A stretch of 64,000 nucleotides of DNA from Rubrivivax sp. (GCA_016719535.1 JADJYX010000042.1:62001-126000), one strand, 5' to 3'; positions 24,621-35,278 are shown, counted from the stretch's first letter. A program made the numbers and translations. The notes: a model not told the origin generated them from the sequence alone.

Positions 24621-25925
24621 TCACTTGTAGGACCTGAGCAGACGCTCGGCCTCGCGCTGCGCGTCCTTCATCGCCTGCTCGGGCGTCTTGGCGCCGGTCA
24701 GCGCGGCCTGCAGGCCGTCGTTCAGCGCCTTGGTCACGCGCTGGTTGTCGTGCGTGGACAGCTCGGCCACCGCATGCGGCAGCTGGTCACGCGCCACCGT
24801 GGCGGGCGCAAAGTCGGCCGCGTACTTCTTCATCGCCGGCGTCTCCCAGGCCGCGGGCGACACGGCCACGTAGCCGGTGTCGATGCCCCACTGCGCCGCA
24901 CGCTCGGGCGTGGTCAGCCAGCGCGCAAACTTGAACGCCGCCTCCTGCTGCGCCGGCGTGGCCTTCTTGAAGATGAAGAAGTTGCCGCCGCCGGTGGGCG
25001 AGCCGCGCTTCTTGCCCGCCGGCAGCATGGCCACGCCGAAATCGAACTTGGCGTTGTTGCGGATATTGGTCAGGTTGCCGGTGGTGGTCCAGATCATCGC
25101 CACCTTGCGCTCCATGAAGTCCTTGGGTGTGGTGCCCCACTCCACCACGCCGCCCGGGTGCACGCCATGCTTGCGCGACAGGTCGACCCAGAACTGCAGC
25201 GCCTCGATCACCTTGGGGTCGTCGTAGCGCACCGCGTTGCCGGCGGCGTTGGCCAGGACGACGTCGTTCTGCGTCGTGAAGCCCTGGAACAGCCAGTACG
25301 GGAAGCCCGACGACGGCACCTGGATGCCATATTGCGTGACCTTGCCGCTGGCATCCTTCTTGGTCAGCTTCTGCGCCATGGCCACCAGCTCGGTCCAGTT
25401 GGCCGGCGGCTTGTTGGGATCCAGGCCTGCTTCCTTGAAGAGATCCTTGTTCCAGTACAGCACCACGGTGCTGCGCTGGAAGGGCACGCCCCAGGTCTTG
25501 CCGCCGATCTGGCCGTTGAGCAGGAAGGCGGGGTAGAAGCCCGACAGCCAGGCCTTGTCTTCCGCCGTCTTGACGAAGTTGTCGATCGGCACCACCGCGT
25601 CTTCGTCGATCAGCGTGAAGGTGTCGGTCGACAGCAGCACGCTGGCCACCGGCGGCGTGCCGGCCTTGTGCGCGGTGAGCGCCTTGACGATGGTGTCCTG
25701 GTAGCTGCCGGCATAGATCGGCTGCACCTTGATGGCCGGGTTGTCCTTGTTGAAATCGGCCGCATAGGCGTCGATCAGCCTGGTGATCGGCCCGCCCACG
25801 GCCACCGGAAAGTAGAAGGGCACTTCCACCGTGGCTTGCGCCTGCGCGGCGCCCAGCGGCGCCAGTGTGGCGGCGGCGGTCAGGGCGGCAGCCAGCGCGC
25901 GGTTCATGATTCGTCTCGTCGTCAT
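24621..25925 (-). CDS. ABC transporter substrate-binding protein (extracellular family 1, UgpB-like)
   Basis: A 434-residue periplasmic binding protein. A Sec signal peptide spans residues 1-30 (hydrophobic ALAAALTAAATLAPLGAAQA). The mature part begins with PFYFPVAVGGPITRLID, then a YAGSYQDTIVKAL motif and KTWGVPFQRSTVVLYWNKDL, typical of COG1653 sugar/glycerol-3-phosphate binders. It captures the solute and delivers it to the two permeases. It follows the ATPase gene by 21 nt. The solute class (sugar, polyol or glycerophosphodiester) cannot be decided here. Confidence 0.86.
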   Translation of the reverse strand: MTTRRIMNRALAAALTAAATLAPLGAAQAQATVEVPFYFPVAVGGPITRLIDAYAADFNKDNPAIKVQPIYAGSYQDTIVKALTAHKAGTPPVASVLLSTDTFTLIDEDAVVPIDNFVKTAEDKAWLSGFYPAFLLNGQIGGKTWGVPFQRSTVVLYWNKDLFKEAGLDPNKPPANWTELVAMAQKLTKKDASGKVTQYGIQVPSSGFPYWLFQGFTTQNDVVLANAAGNAVRYDDPKVIEALQFWVDLSRKHGVHPGGVVEWGTTPKDFMERKVAMIWTTTGNLTNIRNNAKFDFGVAMLPAGKKRGSPTGGGNFFIFKKATPAQQEAAFKFARWLTTPERAAQWGIDTGYVAVSPAAWETPAMKKYAADFAPATVARDQLPHAVAELSTHDNQRVTKALNDGLQAALTGAKTPEQAMKDAQREAERLLRSYK

Positions 25926-25946
25926 CGGGTTGCTCCTCGGGGTTGA

Positions 25947-27002
<1,056 letters not shown>

Positions 27003-27092
27003 GCGGGCGGAGCAACCCGCGAATCTAGCGCCGGCGACGGGCGGGCGACACGCGGGCTGACCCGAGGGTGGCCTCGGGCTATCGTCGCGCCC

Positions 27093-30000
27093 ATGCGCCT
27101 GTTTTCCTACCGCGACCGTCCGGTTCACCTGGGCCCTTATCCGCTCGAGCGGCTGACCCGGCAGTCCACGCTGCCGGACCTGCAGGCGGTGGCGCCGATG
27201 CAGCCGCTGGACGTCGAGCGCGCGCCGGCCGCTTCGCTGGCGCCGGCGATCGCCCGCTATCTGGCGATGTTCGACCTCGTTCGTGACGGCGGTGTGAATC
27301 CACGGCCGGCCGAGGTGAGCGACGACGCGGCCGAACGCACGCGCCACCTCAAAGCCGCGGGCTACTATTTCGACGCCACGCTGATGGGTGCCTGTGCCTT
27401 GCCCGCGGCCGCGCGGCTGGCGCAGCCGATCCGCAACCCGCGCGTGGCGGCGCTGGGCGAGGAACTGCAGCGCAGCCAGCCGCAGAGCTTTGCCGCCGGC
27501 ATCGACATGATCCTGGCCGATGTCATCGAATCGTCGCGCCAGCTGCCGGGGCCGATCGACGGCCATACGCATGCGCTGGTGATCGCCGTCGAATGGCCGC
27601 GCGACCCGCGGCCCGACGAGCCGGGTACCGACTGGATCCAGGGCATCCAGCCCCACCGCGCCGCGGTGCTGGCGGCGCAGACCGCCGTGCTGCTGGCCAG
27701 CTACCTGCGGCTGCTGGGGCATGGCGCGCGCTCGCACACCGCCACCGGCAGCGAGGTCGACCTCAACCGGCTGGCGGTGGCCGCCGGGCTGGCGCAGCTC
27801 GATGGCGCCAACCCCTACCTGGGCAAGCGCTACGGCCTGGCGGCGGTGACGACGACCTTCGAACTGCAGCCCGACGAGCCGCTGGCGCCGCCGGCGCAGC
27901 AGCACCGCTGGCGATCGCACGGGCCGGCCTGGTGGCTGGGCATGGGCACGCTCAAGGGCGCGCTGAACCAGGACCCGTTTGCGAAGCGCGATTTCCACCA
28001 GGGCGCGCACCCGTTCGAGACGCTCGAGCGCCGCGACGCACCCACCACCTTCATCGACCACGAACGCGTGCCGCGCTTCCCGAAGCGCGCCGACTTCTTC
28101 GCGCGCGCGCTGTTCGGCGACCTTGGCCGTGCGGTGCAGGACGATGCCAGGAATGCGCACTATGTGATGAAGAGCCCGATCGGCGCCTGCGCACGTCGGG
28201 CGTTGGGCGCGCTGCTGCTGCTGCAGTTCGGCGACGCGCGCGCGCCGGTGTCGCCGACCGTGGCCGACCCGCAGCGCAACGCGCTCAACGTCAAGGGTGC
28301 GGCCTACTGGCTGGGCGTGGATGCCACCGGGCTGTGCGCGGTGCCCGAGTGGGCCTGGTATTCGCACGATGCCGGCGGCAACCCCTTGCCGGCCTACCAC
28401 CGCGAAGCCATCAACCTGCTGCTCGACCAGGGCCACGAGACGATGGAAGGCGCCAGCGGCGACGACTGGATCAGCGTCGCGCAGAGCATGCGCGCCTACC
28501 TGCGCTTTTCGCTGCTGGGTGGCATCCTCGCCGAGCACATCCGCGGCCTGGGCTATTCGGCGCGCGTGCATTCGGTGCTGGATGGCGACGTGCTGCAGCC
28601 GCCGCTGCTGCTGCTGTCGGGGCTGGGCGAGGTCAGCCGCATCGGCGAGGTCATCCTCAACCCCTTCCTCGGCCCGCGGCTGAAGAGCGGCGCCGTCACC
28701 ACCGACCTGCCGCTGGCGCACGACCGCCCGGTCGATTTCGGCCTGCAGACCTTCTGCGAGGGCTGCGCCAAGTGCGCGCGCGAATGCCCGTCGGGCGCCA
28801 TCACCGCCGGCCCGAAGCGCATGTACAACGGCTACGAGATCTGGAAGAGCGACGCCGAGAAATGCGCGCGCTACCGCATCACCAATGCCGCCGGCGGCAT
28901 GTGCGGGCGCTGCATGAAGACCTGCCCCTGGAACCTGGAAGGCCTGCTGGCCGAGGCGCTGGTGCGCCAGCTGGCGATGAAGGCGCCGGCCACCGCACCC
29001 TGGCTGGCGAGGTGGGACGACGCGCTCGGCCGCGGCCGCATCAACCCGGTGAAGGCCTGGTGGTGGGACATCGAGCTCGACCGTCGCACGGGCGGCTATG
29101 TGCGCGCCAGGCACACCAACCGCCGCAATCTGCAGCCGGATCTGAAGCTGCGCGCCGAGGACCAGACGCTGGCTGTCTACCCGGCCGACCGCATGCCGCC
29201 GCCGTATCCGGTGGCCTTCCCCGTCGATCGCGAGGAAGGCATCGCGCGCTACCGCGCGCTGCTGTCGCCGTCGCAGTACCGCGAGCGCCTGGCGCGCGGC
29301 GACACCGCGGGCCTGGCGCCGCCGTTCAGGATGCCCGCGGGCGAGCCGCCGGTATTCCCGGTGAAGCTCGTGAGGCGGGTCGAGGAGGCAAGCGATGTCG
29401 CGCGTTATGAATTCGAGGCCGTCGACGGCGCCGGGCTGCCGCCCTTTGAGGCCGGCGCGCACATCGACGTGGTGATCGCGCCCGAATACCTGCGCGCCTA
29501 CAGCCTGGCCGGCAACCCGGCCGAACGCCGCCGCTGGGTGCTGGGCGTGCAGCGCGAGGACCCGGCGCAGGGCGGCCGCGGCGGCTCGGCGCTGATGCAC
29601 CGTGCCTTCCGCGAAGGGCGGCAGGTCTTCGTCAGCAAGCCGCGCAACCACTTCGCGCTCGACGAATCGGCGCGCGAGGTCTGGCTGCTGGCCGGCGGCA
29701 TCGGCATCACGCCGCTGCTGACGATGGCGCACCGGTTGCACGCGCTGGGCACGCCCTTCGAGCTGCACTACAGCGTGGCCAGCCGCGCGCGCGCCGGCTT
29801 CGTCGGCGATCTGCAGACGGCCGCCTGGCGCGACCGCGTGCACCTGCATGTGAAGGACGAAGGCGGCCGCGCCGATCTGGCGACACTGCTGCCGCCCTAC
29901 GAAAGCGGCCGCCAGCTCTATACCTGCGGCTCGCCCCGCTACATGGACGCGGTGTTCGCGGCGGCTGCGGCACGCGGCTGGCCGCAGGAGGCGCTGCACC

Positions 30001-30320
30001 GCGAATTCTTTGCCGTGCCCGAGGCGCCGCCGCGCGAGAACCACCCGTTCACGGTGGTGCTGGCCGGCAGCGGGCGGCGCATCGAGGTGGCCGCCGATGC
30101 CAGCGCCACCGACGCGCTGGCCGCCGCCGGGGTTCGCGTCGACACCAAGTGCAGCGACGGCCTGTGCGGCGTCTGCGCGCTGCCCTACGACGCCGCGGCC
30201 TCGGGCGCCGTCGACCACCGCGATGTCGTGCTGTCGGCGGCCGAGCGGCGGCACAAGGTGATCGCCTGCTGCGTGCGCATGCAGCAGCCCGGTGCCGAGC
30301 TCGTGCTGCGCCTGCCCTGA
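27093..30320 (+). CDS. Self-sufficient reductive dehalogenase-like fusion (RdhA + FMN/NAD/2Fe-2S reductase)
   Basis: A 1075-residue fusion. Residues ~1-740 are a reductive-dehalogenase/cobalamin module: the segment LGEVSRIGEVILNPFLGPRL precedes two ferredoxin-type clusters, C555/C558/C561/C565 (CEGCAKCARECP) and C591/C604/C607/C611 (ending CGRCMKTCP). From ~750 there is a phthalate-dioxygenase-reductase-type module with FMN motif RAYSLAGNP, NAD motif LLAGGIGITPLL and a plant-type [2Fe-2S] CSDGLCGVCALPYD near 1020. There is no Tat signal, so it is cytoplasmic. Known fusions of this layout (BhbA, NpRdhA) remove halogens from haloaromatic acids using NAD(P)H under air. The RdhA half is distantly related to epoxyqueuosine reductase, but length and fusion favour a dehalogenase. 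Substrate unknown. Confidence 0.85.
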   Translation: MRLFSYRDRPVHLGPYPLERLTRQSTLPDLQAVAPMQPLDVERAPAASLAPAIARYLAMFDLVRDGGVNPRPAEVSDDAAERTRHLKAAGYYFDATLMGACALPAAARLAQPIRNPRVAALGEELQRSQPQSFAAGIDMILADVIESSRQLPGPIDGHTHALVIAVEWPRDPRPDEPGTDWIQGIQPHRAAVLAAQTAVLLASYLRLLGHGARSHTATGSEVDLNRLAVAAGLAQLDGANPYLGKRYGLAAVTTTFELQPDEPLAPPAQQHRWRSHGPAWWLGMGTLKGALNQDPFAKRDFHQGAHPFETLERRDAPTTFIDHERVPRFPKRADFFARALFGDLGRAVQDDARNAHYVMKSPIGACARRALGALLLLQFGDARAPVSPTVADPQRNALNVKGAAYWLGVDATGLCAVPEWAWYSHDAGGNPLPAYHREAINLLLDQGHETMEGASGDDWISVAQSMRAYLRFSLLGGILAEHIRGLGYSARVHSVLDGDVLQPPLLLLSGLGEVSRIGEVILNPFLGPRLKSGAVTTDLPLAHDRPVDFGLQTFCEGCAKCARECPSGAITAGPKRMYNGYEIWKSDAEKCARYRITNAAGGMCGRCMKTCPWNLEGLLAEALVRQLAMKAPATAPWLARWDDALGRGRINPVKAWWWDIELDRRTGGYVRARHTNRRNLQPDLKLRAEDQTLAVYPADRMPPPYPVAFPVDREEGIARYRALLSPSQYRERLARGDTAGLAPPFRMPAGEPPVFPVKLVRRVEEASDVARYEFEAVDGAGLPPFEAGAHIDVVIAPEYLRAYSLAGNPAERRRWVLGVQREDPAQGGRGGSALMHRAFREGRQVFVSKPRNHFALDESAREVWLLAGGIGITPLLTMAHRLHALGTPFELHYSVASRARAGFVGDLQTAAWRDRVHLHVKDEGGRADLATLLPPYESGRQLYTCGSPRYMDAVFAAAAARGWPQEALHREFFAVPEAPPRENHPFTVVLAGSGRRIEVAADASATDALAAAGVRVDTKCSDGLCGVCALPYDAAASGAVDHRDVVLSAAERRHKVIACCVRMQQPGAELVLRLP

Positions 30321-30349
30321 GCGGCCGACACCGCAGCCAGAATGCCGTC

Positions 30350-32839
30350 ATGCCCATCGCCACCCTGAGCCCGTCCGCGCTGCGCCTGCGCGTCGATCCC
30401 GATGCGCTGGGCTTTGCCGATACCAGCGAGCTGCTGGACCTGCCGCTGCCCTGGATCGGCCAGGAGCGTGCCGGGCAGGCGGCGCGCTTCGGCCTGGCCA
30501 TCGACCAGCCCGACTACCACCTGTTCGTGCTGGGCGAGGCCGGCAGCGGCCGCACGACGCTGATGCACCAGATGGTCCAGCGCGTGGCCGCCACACGGCC
30601 GGTGCCGCCCGACCTCGTCTACCTGCACGATTTCGAGGTGCCCGAGCACCCGCGCGCACTGCGCCTGCCCGCGGGCGAAGGGCGGCAGTTGCGCCAGCTG
30701 ATGGGCGAACTGGCGAAGACGCTGCAGACGCAGATCCCCAAGCGGCTGCTGGCGCCGGACTTCAAGGTCGGCGCCGACCGCGTCGAGAGCACCGCGCAGG
30801 CCGAGGAGGACCGCGCCTTCGCCGAGCTGAGCGCCTTTGCCGAGGCGCGCCGCTTCGGCCTGCTTCGCGATCAGGCCCGCGAGGGCCTGGGTCGCGATCA
30901 GGGCCACATGGTCTTCACGCGCCGCGACGAGGCCGGCGAGCCGCTGACCGCGGCCAAGGCGATGACGCTGTCGCCGGCCGAGCGCGCCGCCATCGACGCC
31001 GACGAGGAGGCACTGCGCGCCGAGATCGGCCGCTTCATGGAGCGCAGCCGCGCGCGCGAGCTGGCCACCCACGAGGCGCTGACCACGCTGCGCCGCCAGG
31101 CCATCAAGCCGCTGCTGGAGCATGAGCTGCAGGCCATCCGCGGCGCGCTGCGCAAGCAGATCAAGGACTCGGTCAAGCTCGGTCGCTACCTCGACCAGGT
31201 GCAGCAGCAGGTGCTGGACAACCTGGCGCTGTTCGAGGCCGGCGAGGCGAGCGACGAGGAGGTGCGTGTGGCCTCGCTGCTGGAGCTGCTGACGCGGCTG
31301 CGCGTGAATGTCGCCGTCGACCACCACGACAGCGCCGGCGCGCCGGTGATCGCCGACGACAACCCGGTCTTCCGCTCGCTCTTCGGCAGCATCGAATACG
31401 AGACCGAGAACGATGTGCTCGTCACCGACTTCAGCCGCATCCGCGCCGGCAGCCTGCTGAAGGCGCATGGCGGCTTCCTGCTGCTGCACCTGCAGGACCT
31501 GCTGGCCGACCCCGCGGTGTGGGAGAAGCTGCGCCGCTTCCTGCGCACCGGGCGGCTGCAGATCGAGGAGCCGGGCATGGTCTTCGCGCCGATCTCGGCC
31601 GTGGCCCTGCAGCCCGAGGCGGTCGACGTCGACGTGAAGATCGTGCTCATCGCCTCGGTCGAGGACTACTACCGGGTGCAGGAGGGCGACCCCGACGTGG
31701 CGCGGCGCTTCCGCTGCAAGGTCGATTTTGCCGAGCGCTTCACGGCCACCGACGCGTCGCGCAACGCGACCGGCATCTTCGTCGCCCACGCCTGCCGCCG
31801 CATGGGCCTGCCGCATTTCACCGCGGCGGCGGTGGCGGTGCTGATCGAGGCCAGCCACCGCGAGGCGCAGGACCAGACGCGCCAGAGCGCGATCTTCGCG
31901 CGCACCGAGGCGCTGGTGATGGAAAGCGCGGCGGTGGCGCATGCGCGCGGCGCGGCACGCGTCGATGCCGCCGACGTGCAGGCCGCGATCCAGGCCGGCA
32001 TCCACCGCCACGACCACCCCGAGCAGCAGCTGCAGGACTCGATCGCCGACGGCGAGCGGCTGATCGACGTGCAGGGCGAATGCATCGGCCAGGTCAACGG
32101 CCTGACCGTGGTCGACCTGGGCGACCACCGCTTCGGCTTTCCGGTGCGCGTGACGGCCAGCACCCACGCCGGCGAGGAGGGGCTGCTCAATATCGAGCGC
32201 GAGGTGGAACTGTCGGGCCCCATCCACGACAAGGGCGTGCTGATCCTGCAGAGCCACCTGTCGGCGCTGTTCGGCCATATCGCGCCGCTGGCGCTGAATG
32301 CCGCGGTGGTGTTCGAACAGGAATACAGCGGCGTCGAGGGCGACTCGGCCTCGTGCGCCGAGTTCTATGCGCTGCTGTCCGGCCTGGCGGGGTTGCCGCT
32401 GCGCCAGGGCATCGCCGTCACCGGTGCCATCAACCAGGCCGGCGAGATGCTGCCGGTGGGTGGCGTCAACGAGAAGATCGAGGGCTGGTTCCGCAGCTGC
32501 GAACGGCTCGGGCTGGATGGCCGGCAGGGCGTGCTGATCCCGCAGCGCAACCGCCGCCACCTGATGCTGAGCCCGGCGCTGGTCGACGCGGTGGCGCAGG
32601 GTCGCTTCCACATCCACACCGCCGAGCGCGCCGGCGAGGGCCTGGAGCTGCTCACCGGCCGGCCCTATGGCAGCCTGGGGCCGGGCGGCTACCCGGCCGG
32701 CAGCGTGCTGGGCCAGGCGCAGCGCACGCTGCAGGCCTATCGCCGCGCCTGCCAGGCCGTGGGCGAGCCGCGCGCTTCGGCTTCGTATAGTCGGGCCCGC
32801 AAGCCGACGTTGCTGCGCCACCCCCGCCGAAGCCGATGA
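30350..32839 (+). CDS. Lon-like ATP-dependent protease (AAA+ with C-terminal Lon domain)
   Basis: An 829-residue protein of the COG1067 Lon-related family. The P-loop GEAGSGRTT near residue 62 has arginine where classical Walker A has lysine, a substitution I believe common in this branch. A coiled/helical insert with many E/R residues spans ~150-320. The Lon protease domain holds the Ser-Lys dyad in GVEGDSASC (Ser near 666) and GGVNEKIEG (Lys near 708). It degrades damaged or regulatory proteins in the cytoplasm. The ATG at 30350 gives MPIATLSPSALRLRVDPDAL, typical of the family. The next gene overlaps its stop by 4 nt. Confidence 0.87.
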   Translation: MPIATLSPSALRLRVDPDALGFADTSELLDLPLPWIGQERAGQAARFGLAIDQPDYHLFVLGEAGSGRTTLMHQMVQRVAATRPVPPDLVYLHDFEVPEHPRALRLPAGEGRQLRQLMGELAKTLQTQIPKRLLAPDFKVGADRVESTAQAEEDRAFAELSAFAEARRFGLLRDQAREGLGRDQGHMVFTRRDEAGEPLTAAKAMTLSPAERAAIDADEEALRAEIGRFMERSRARELATHEALTTLRRQAIKPLLEHELQAIRGALRKQIKDSVKLGRYLDQVQQQVLDNLALFEAGEASDEEVRVASLLELLTRLRVNVAVDHHDSAGAPVIADDNPVFRSLFGSIEYETENDVLVTDFSRIRAGSLLKAHGGFLLLHLQDLLADPAVWEKLRRFLRTGRLQIEEPGMVFAPISAVALQPEAVDVDVKIVLIASVEDYYRVQEGDPDVARRFRCKVDFAERFTATDASRNATGIFVAHACRRMGLPHFTAAAVAVLIEASHREAQDQTRQSAIFARTEALVMESAAVAHARGAARVDAADVQAAIQAGIHRHDHPEQQLQDSIADGERLIDVQGECIGQVNGLTVVDLGDHRFGFPVRVTASTHAGEEGLLNIEREVELSGPIHDKGVLILQSHLSALFGHIAPLALNAAVVFEQEYSGVEGDSASCAEFYALLSGLAGLPLRQGIAVTGAINQAGEMLPVGGVNEKIEGWFRSCERLGLDGRQGVLIPQRNRRHLMLSPALVDAVAQGRFHIHTAERAGEGLELLTGRPYGSLGPGGYPAGSVLGQAQRTLQAYRRACQAVGEPRASASYSRARKPTLLRHPRRSR

Positions 32840-33426
32840 CCACCCCCGACACTGCCCCGACCGGCGCTGCAACCGCGCGTGCACGAACCCTGGCCGAGGT
32901 GCCGATGCTGGCGGCGCAGACGGTGGAGATGCTGCGTTCGTCGCATGCGCTGTTCGGCCTCACGGCCGACGAGGCGCGGGTGGTGGTGGGCTATATGCGC
33001 GTGGTGACCTGCGCCAAGGGCGCGACGCTGCTGCGCGAGGGCGACGGCCGCGATGCCAGCGAGATGCTGCTGCTGCTCGACGGCGAGGTCTCGGTCGACG
33101 CCGGCACCGACAACGCGGCCGGCAGCGTGGCCATCGCCTCGCTGGGCCCGGGCAGCGTGCTCGGCGAGGTGGCGCTGCTCGACGGCCTGCCGCGCTCGGC
33201 GCACTGCACCGCCCTGAGCCCGGTGCGCGCCGCCGGGCTGACGCGCGCGTCGCTGCAGGCCATGCTCGACCAGCAGCCGCGCGTGGCCGCCAAGCTGATG
33301 ATCGTGCTGTCGCAGCGCATCACCGAGCGGCTGCGCGGCATGGGCCAGCAGCTGCAGGTCTATGCGCAGCTCACCGCGTCGCTGCAGGCCGAGGTGGACC
33401 GGCTGCGCGCGGCGCAGCGGCGCTGA
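32836..33426 (+). CDS. Cyclic-nucleotide-binding domain protein (Crp-like sensor without DNA-binding domain)
   Basis: A 196-residue protein. Residues ~40-150 form a cNMP-binding beta-roll with LLLLDGEVSVD, a GPGSVLGEVALLDGLPRSA phosphate-binding cassette and a following helix. The C-terminus is a short helix rich in E/R/A rather than a helix-turn-helix, so it is probably not a transcription factor. The gene overlaps the Lon-like protease stop (ATGA), so it may modulate that protease or another partner. It ends base-to-base against the opposite-strand Rieske gene. Confidence 0.82.
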   Translation: MTTPDTAPTGAATARARTLAEVPMLAAQTVEMLRSSHALFGLTADEARVVVGYMRVVTCAKGATLLREGDGRDASEMLLLLDGEVSVDAGTDNAAGSVAIASLGPGSVLGEVALLDGLPRSAHCTALSPVRAAGLTRASLQAMLDQQPRVAAKLMIVLSQRITERLRGMGQQLQVYAQLTASLQAEVDRLRAAQRR

Positions 33427-34518
33427 TCAGCGCCCTTCGCGGGCCAGCGCCTGCGCCAGGCAGGCGCGGTAACGCACCAGCGCGGCATCCATCGCCAGCG
33501 GCAGCATCGGCCGCCCCGGCGTGCGCTGCAGGTTGTGCCACTGCGCGGTGATCATCGCGCGGTCCTCGGCGAAGGCCGCCAGCAGGCCCTGGTACAGGCC
33601 TTCGGTGACGGTCTCGTCGCCGCGGTCGGCGCGGTGTGCCTCCATGAAGAAATAGTGCGTGCTCGACGCCGTCTCGGGCGTGATGGCCTGGCAGCTGCGA
33701 AAGCGCACGCCCACGCCACGCTGGGCGGCTTCGTCGGCCGTCAGGCCGGCGGGCTGCGCACCCGAATCCATCAGCAGCACGCCGGGCAGCAGGAAGTCAT
33801 AGCGGATCCAGCGGTCGATGAGGCCGTCGTAAGGCCACAGCGGCCGGTAGTAGGCCGGCGGTGGCACGGCCGGCACGTGGCGCTCGACGCGCACGCCGTC
33901 GGGCAGGTCCTGCACCGTGGGGCGGATGGCGGCGATGCGATCGCTGCCGCCCAGCGTGCCGGCATGCACGTAGCTCAGGTGCGAGAAGTCCAGCAGGTTG
34001 TCGGCGATCAGCTCGACCGGCGTGTCGTAGTGCAGATAGCCGGGGCGGTAGCGCCAGTCGGGCGAGTCGCAGGCATGGTTGTCGGGCAGCCGGGTGGGGT
34101 CGGCCGCGTCGACGTCGCCCAGCCACACCATCACCCAGCGCCGGTGCTCGACCACCGCATAACGCCTGACGCGTGCCGCCGGCGGCACCCGGTCCAGCCC
34201 CGGCACTTCGATGCAGCGGCCGTCGGGCGCGAATTTGAGGCCGTGGTAGCCGCAGCGCAGGCCGTCGGCCTCGACCCGGCCGCAGGACAGCGGCGCCTGG
34301 CGGTGGCAGCAGCGGTCCTCCAGCGCGGCGATGCTGCCGCTGGCCGTGCGCCACAGGACCAGCGCCTCACCGGCGATGGTGCGCGCCAGCAGCGCGCCCG
34401 GCGGCAGCTCGTGCGACCAGGCGGCCACGTACCAGGTGTTGCGCAGGAAGGGGCCGCCGGCGACGGCGGTGACAGCGGCGTGTGGGGCAGCAGGCACGGT
34501 CTCGGACATCGCGCTCAT
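33427..34518 (-). CDS. Rieske oxygenase of the vanillate O-demethylase (VanA)-like type
   Basis: A 363-residue single-component-type oxygenase. The Rieske ligands are C70/H72 and C89/H92 (CCH...CGYH). The mononuclear iron site lies in DNLLDFSHLSYVHAGTLGG near residue 175. Such enzymes O- or N-demethylate or hydroxylate aromatic acids with electrons from a VanB-like reductase, which is not encoded beside it. It is unrelated in operon to the dioxygenase at 4970. The nearest candidate electron donors are the reductase half of the dehalogenase fusion or genes outside the window. Confidence 0.85.
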   Translation of the reverse strand: MSAMSETVPAAPHAAVTAVAGGPFLRNTWYVAAWSHELPPGALLARTIAGEALVLWRTASGSIAALEDRCCHRQAPLSCGRVEADGLRCGYHGLKFAPDGRCIEVPGLDRVPPAARVRRYAVVEHRRWVMVWLGDVDAADPTRLPDNHACDSPDWRYRPGYLHYDTPVELIADNLLDFSHLSYVHAGTLGGSDRIAAIRPTVQDLPDGVRVERHVPAVPPPAYYRPLWPYDGLIDRWIRYDFLLPGVLLMDSGAQPAGLTADEAAQRGVGVRFRSCQAITPETASSTHYFFMEAHRADRGDETVTEGLYQGLLAAFAEDRAMITAQWHNLQRTPGRPMLPLAMDAALVRYRACLAQALAREGR

Positions 34519-34639
34519 CGTAAGGGTTGAGACCGGCAGCGACCGCCGGTCGAGAGCGAGTGTCTCTGGCTGCAGGAAGTGGTGGAGGCGGCAGTTTCGG
34601 TAGACTTAGCCATCGTACTTAGTCCATGCCGAGGCGCCG

Positions 34640-34873
34640 ATGACGCTGACCGTCAATGTCCACGAGGCCAAGACCCATCTGTCGAGGCTGCTGGAACAAG
34701 CCCACGCCGGCGAGGAGATCATCCTGGCCAAGGCCGGCAAGCCTTATGCGCGGCTGATGCCCCTGGCGCCCGAGCCGGGTCGACGGCAACCGGGGCGGCT
34801 CGCGGGGCGGGTCGGCGAGGCCTTCTTCGAGCCCTTGCCGCCGGAGGAACTGGATGCCTGGGAAGGCCGCTGA
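34640..34873 (+). CDS. Phd/YefM-family antitoxin
   Basis: A 77-residue antitoxin beginning MTLTVNVHEAKTHLSRLLEQ, with GEEIILAKAGKPYARLMPL in the centre and an acidic C-terminal tail ending in EELDAWEGR. It resembles the antitoxin at 13406 in layout but not closely in sequence. Its stop overlaps the toxin start by one base. The upstream 120 nt contains its promoter and the start region of the opposite Rieske gene. Confidence 0.87.
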   Translation: MTLTVNVHEAKTHLSRLLEQAHAGEEIILAKAGKPYARLMPLAPEPGRRQPGRLAGRVGEAFFEPLPPEELDAWEGR

Positions 34874-35259
34874 TGAGGCTGCTGCTCGACACCCATGCGC
34901 TGCTGTGGTGGTTCACGGCCGATCCACGCTTGTCCGCCGCGGCGCAGGCGGCGATCGCCGACCACGCCAACGAAATCTTCGTCAGCGCCGCCAGCGCCTG
35001 GGAAATCGCCACCAAGCAGCGGCTGGGGAAGCTGGATGAGGTCCCGCAAGCGGCCGCGCGGTTTGCCGAACTGGTGGCGGCCGACGGCTTCCTGCACCTG
35101 CCCATCAGTCACGGTCACGGACTGCGGGCGGGGGGCTATGACGTGGCCCATCGAGACCCCGTCGACCGCATGCTGGCCGCGCAGAGCGAGCTGGAGTCGA
35201 TGCCGCTGGTGACGCGCGATCCCGCCTTCGCGGACTTCTGCATCACCACGCTGTGGTGA
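34873..35259 (+). CDS. vapC: PIN-domain toxin, VapC type
   Basis: A 128-residue PIN ribonuclease. LLDTHALLWWF holds the first aspartate, SAWEIATKQRLGKL the glutamate and HRDPVDRMLAAQ the C-terminal acids. It is a close structural match to the toxin at 13029, and the two pairs are probably paralogous modules. It is translationally coupled to the Phd-type antitoxin and converges on the leftward hydrolase gene with a 19-nt gap. Confidence 0.87.
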   Translation: MRLLLDTHALLWWFTADPRLSAAAQAAIADHANEIFVSAASAWEIATKQRLGKLDEVPQAAARFAELVAADGFLHLPISHGHGLRAGGYDVAHRDPVDRMLAAQSELESMPLVTRDPAFADFCITTLW

Positions 35260-35278
35260 TGTCGGGCGGCCTGGGCGC

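Noticed and set aside
27093..30320. Alternative call: epoxyqueuosine reductase QueG
   Set aside because: QueG is ~350-380 residues and has no fused FMN/NAD/2Fe-2S reductase; RdhA-type sequence around the first cluster fits better.
30185..32884. 899-codon open frame opposite the Lon-like protease
   Set aside because: Low-complexity shadow frame; the plus strand has the P-loop and Ser-Lys dyad.
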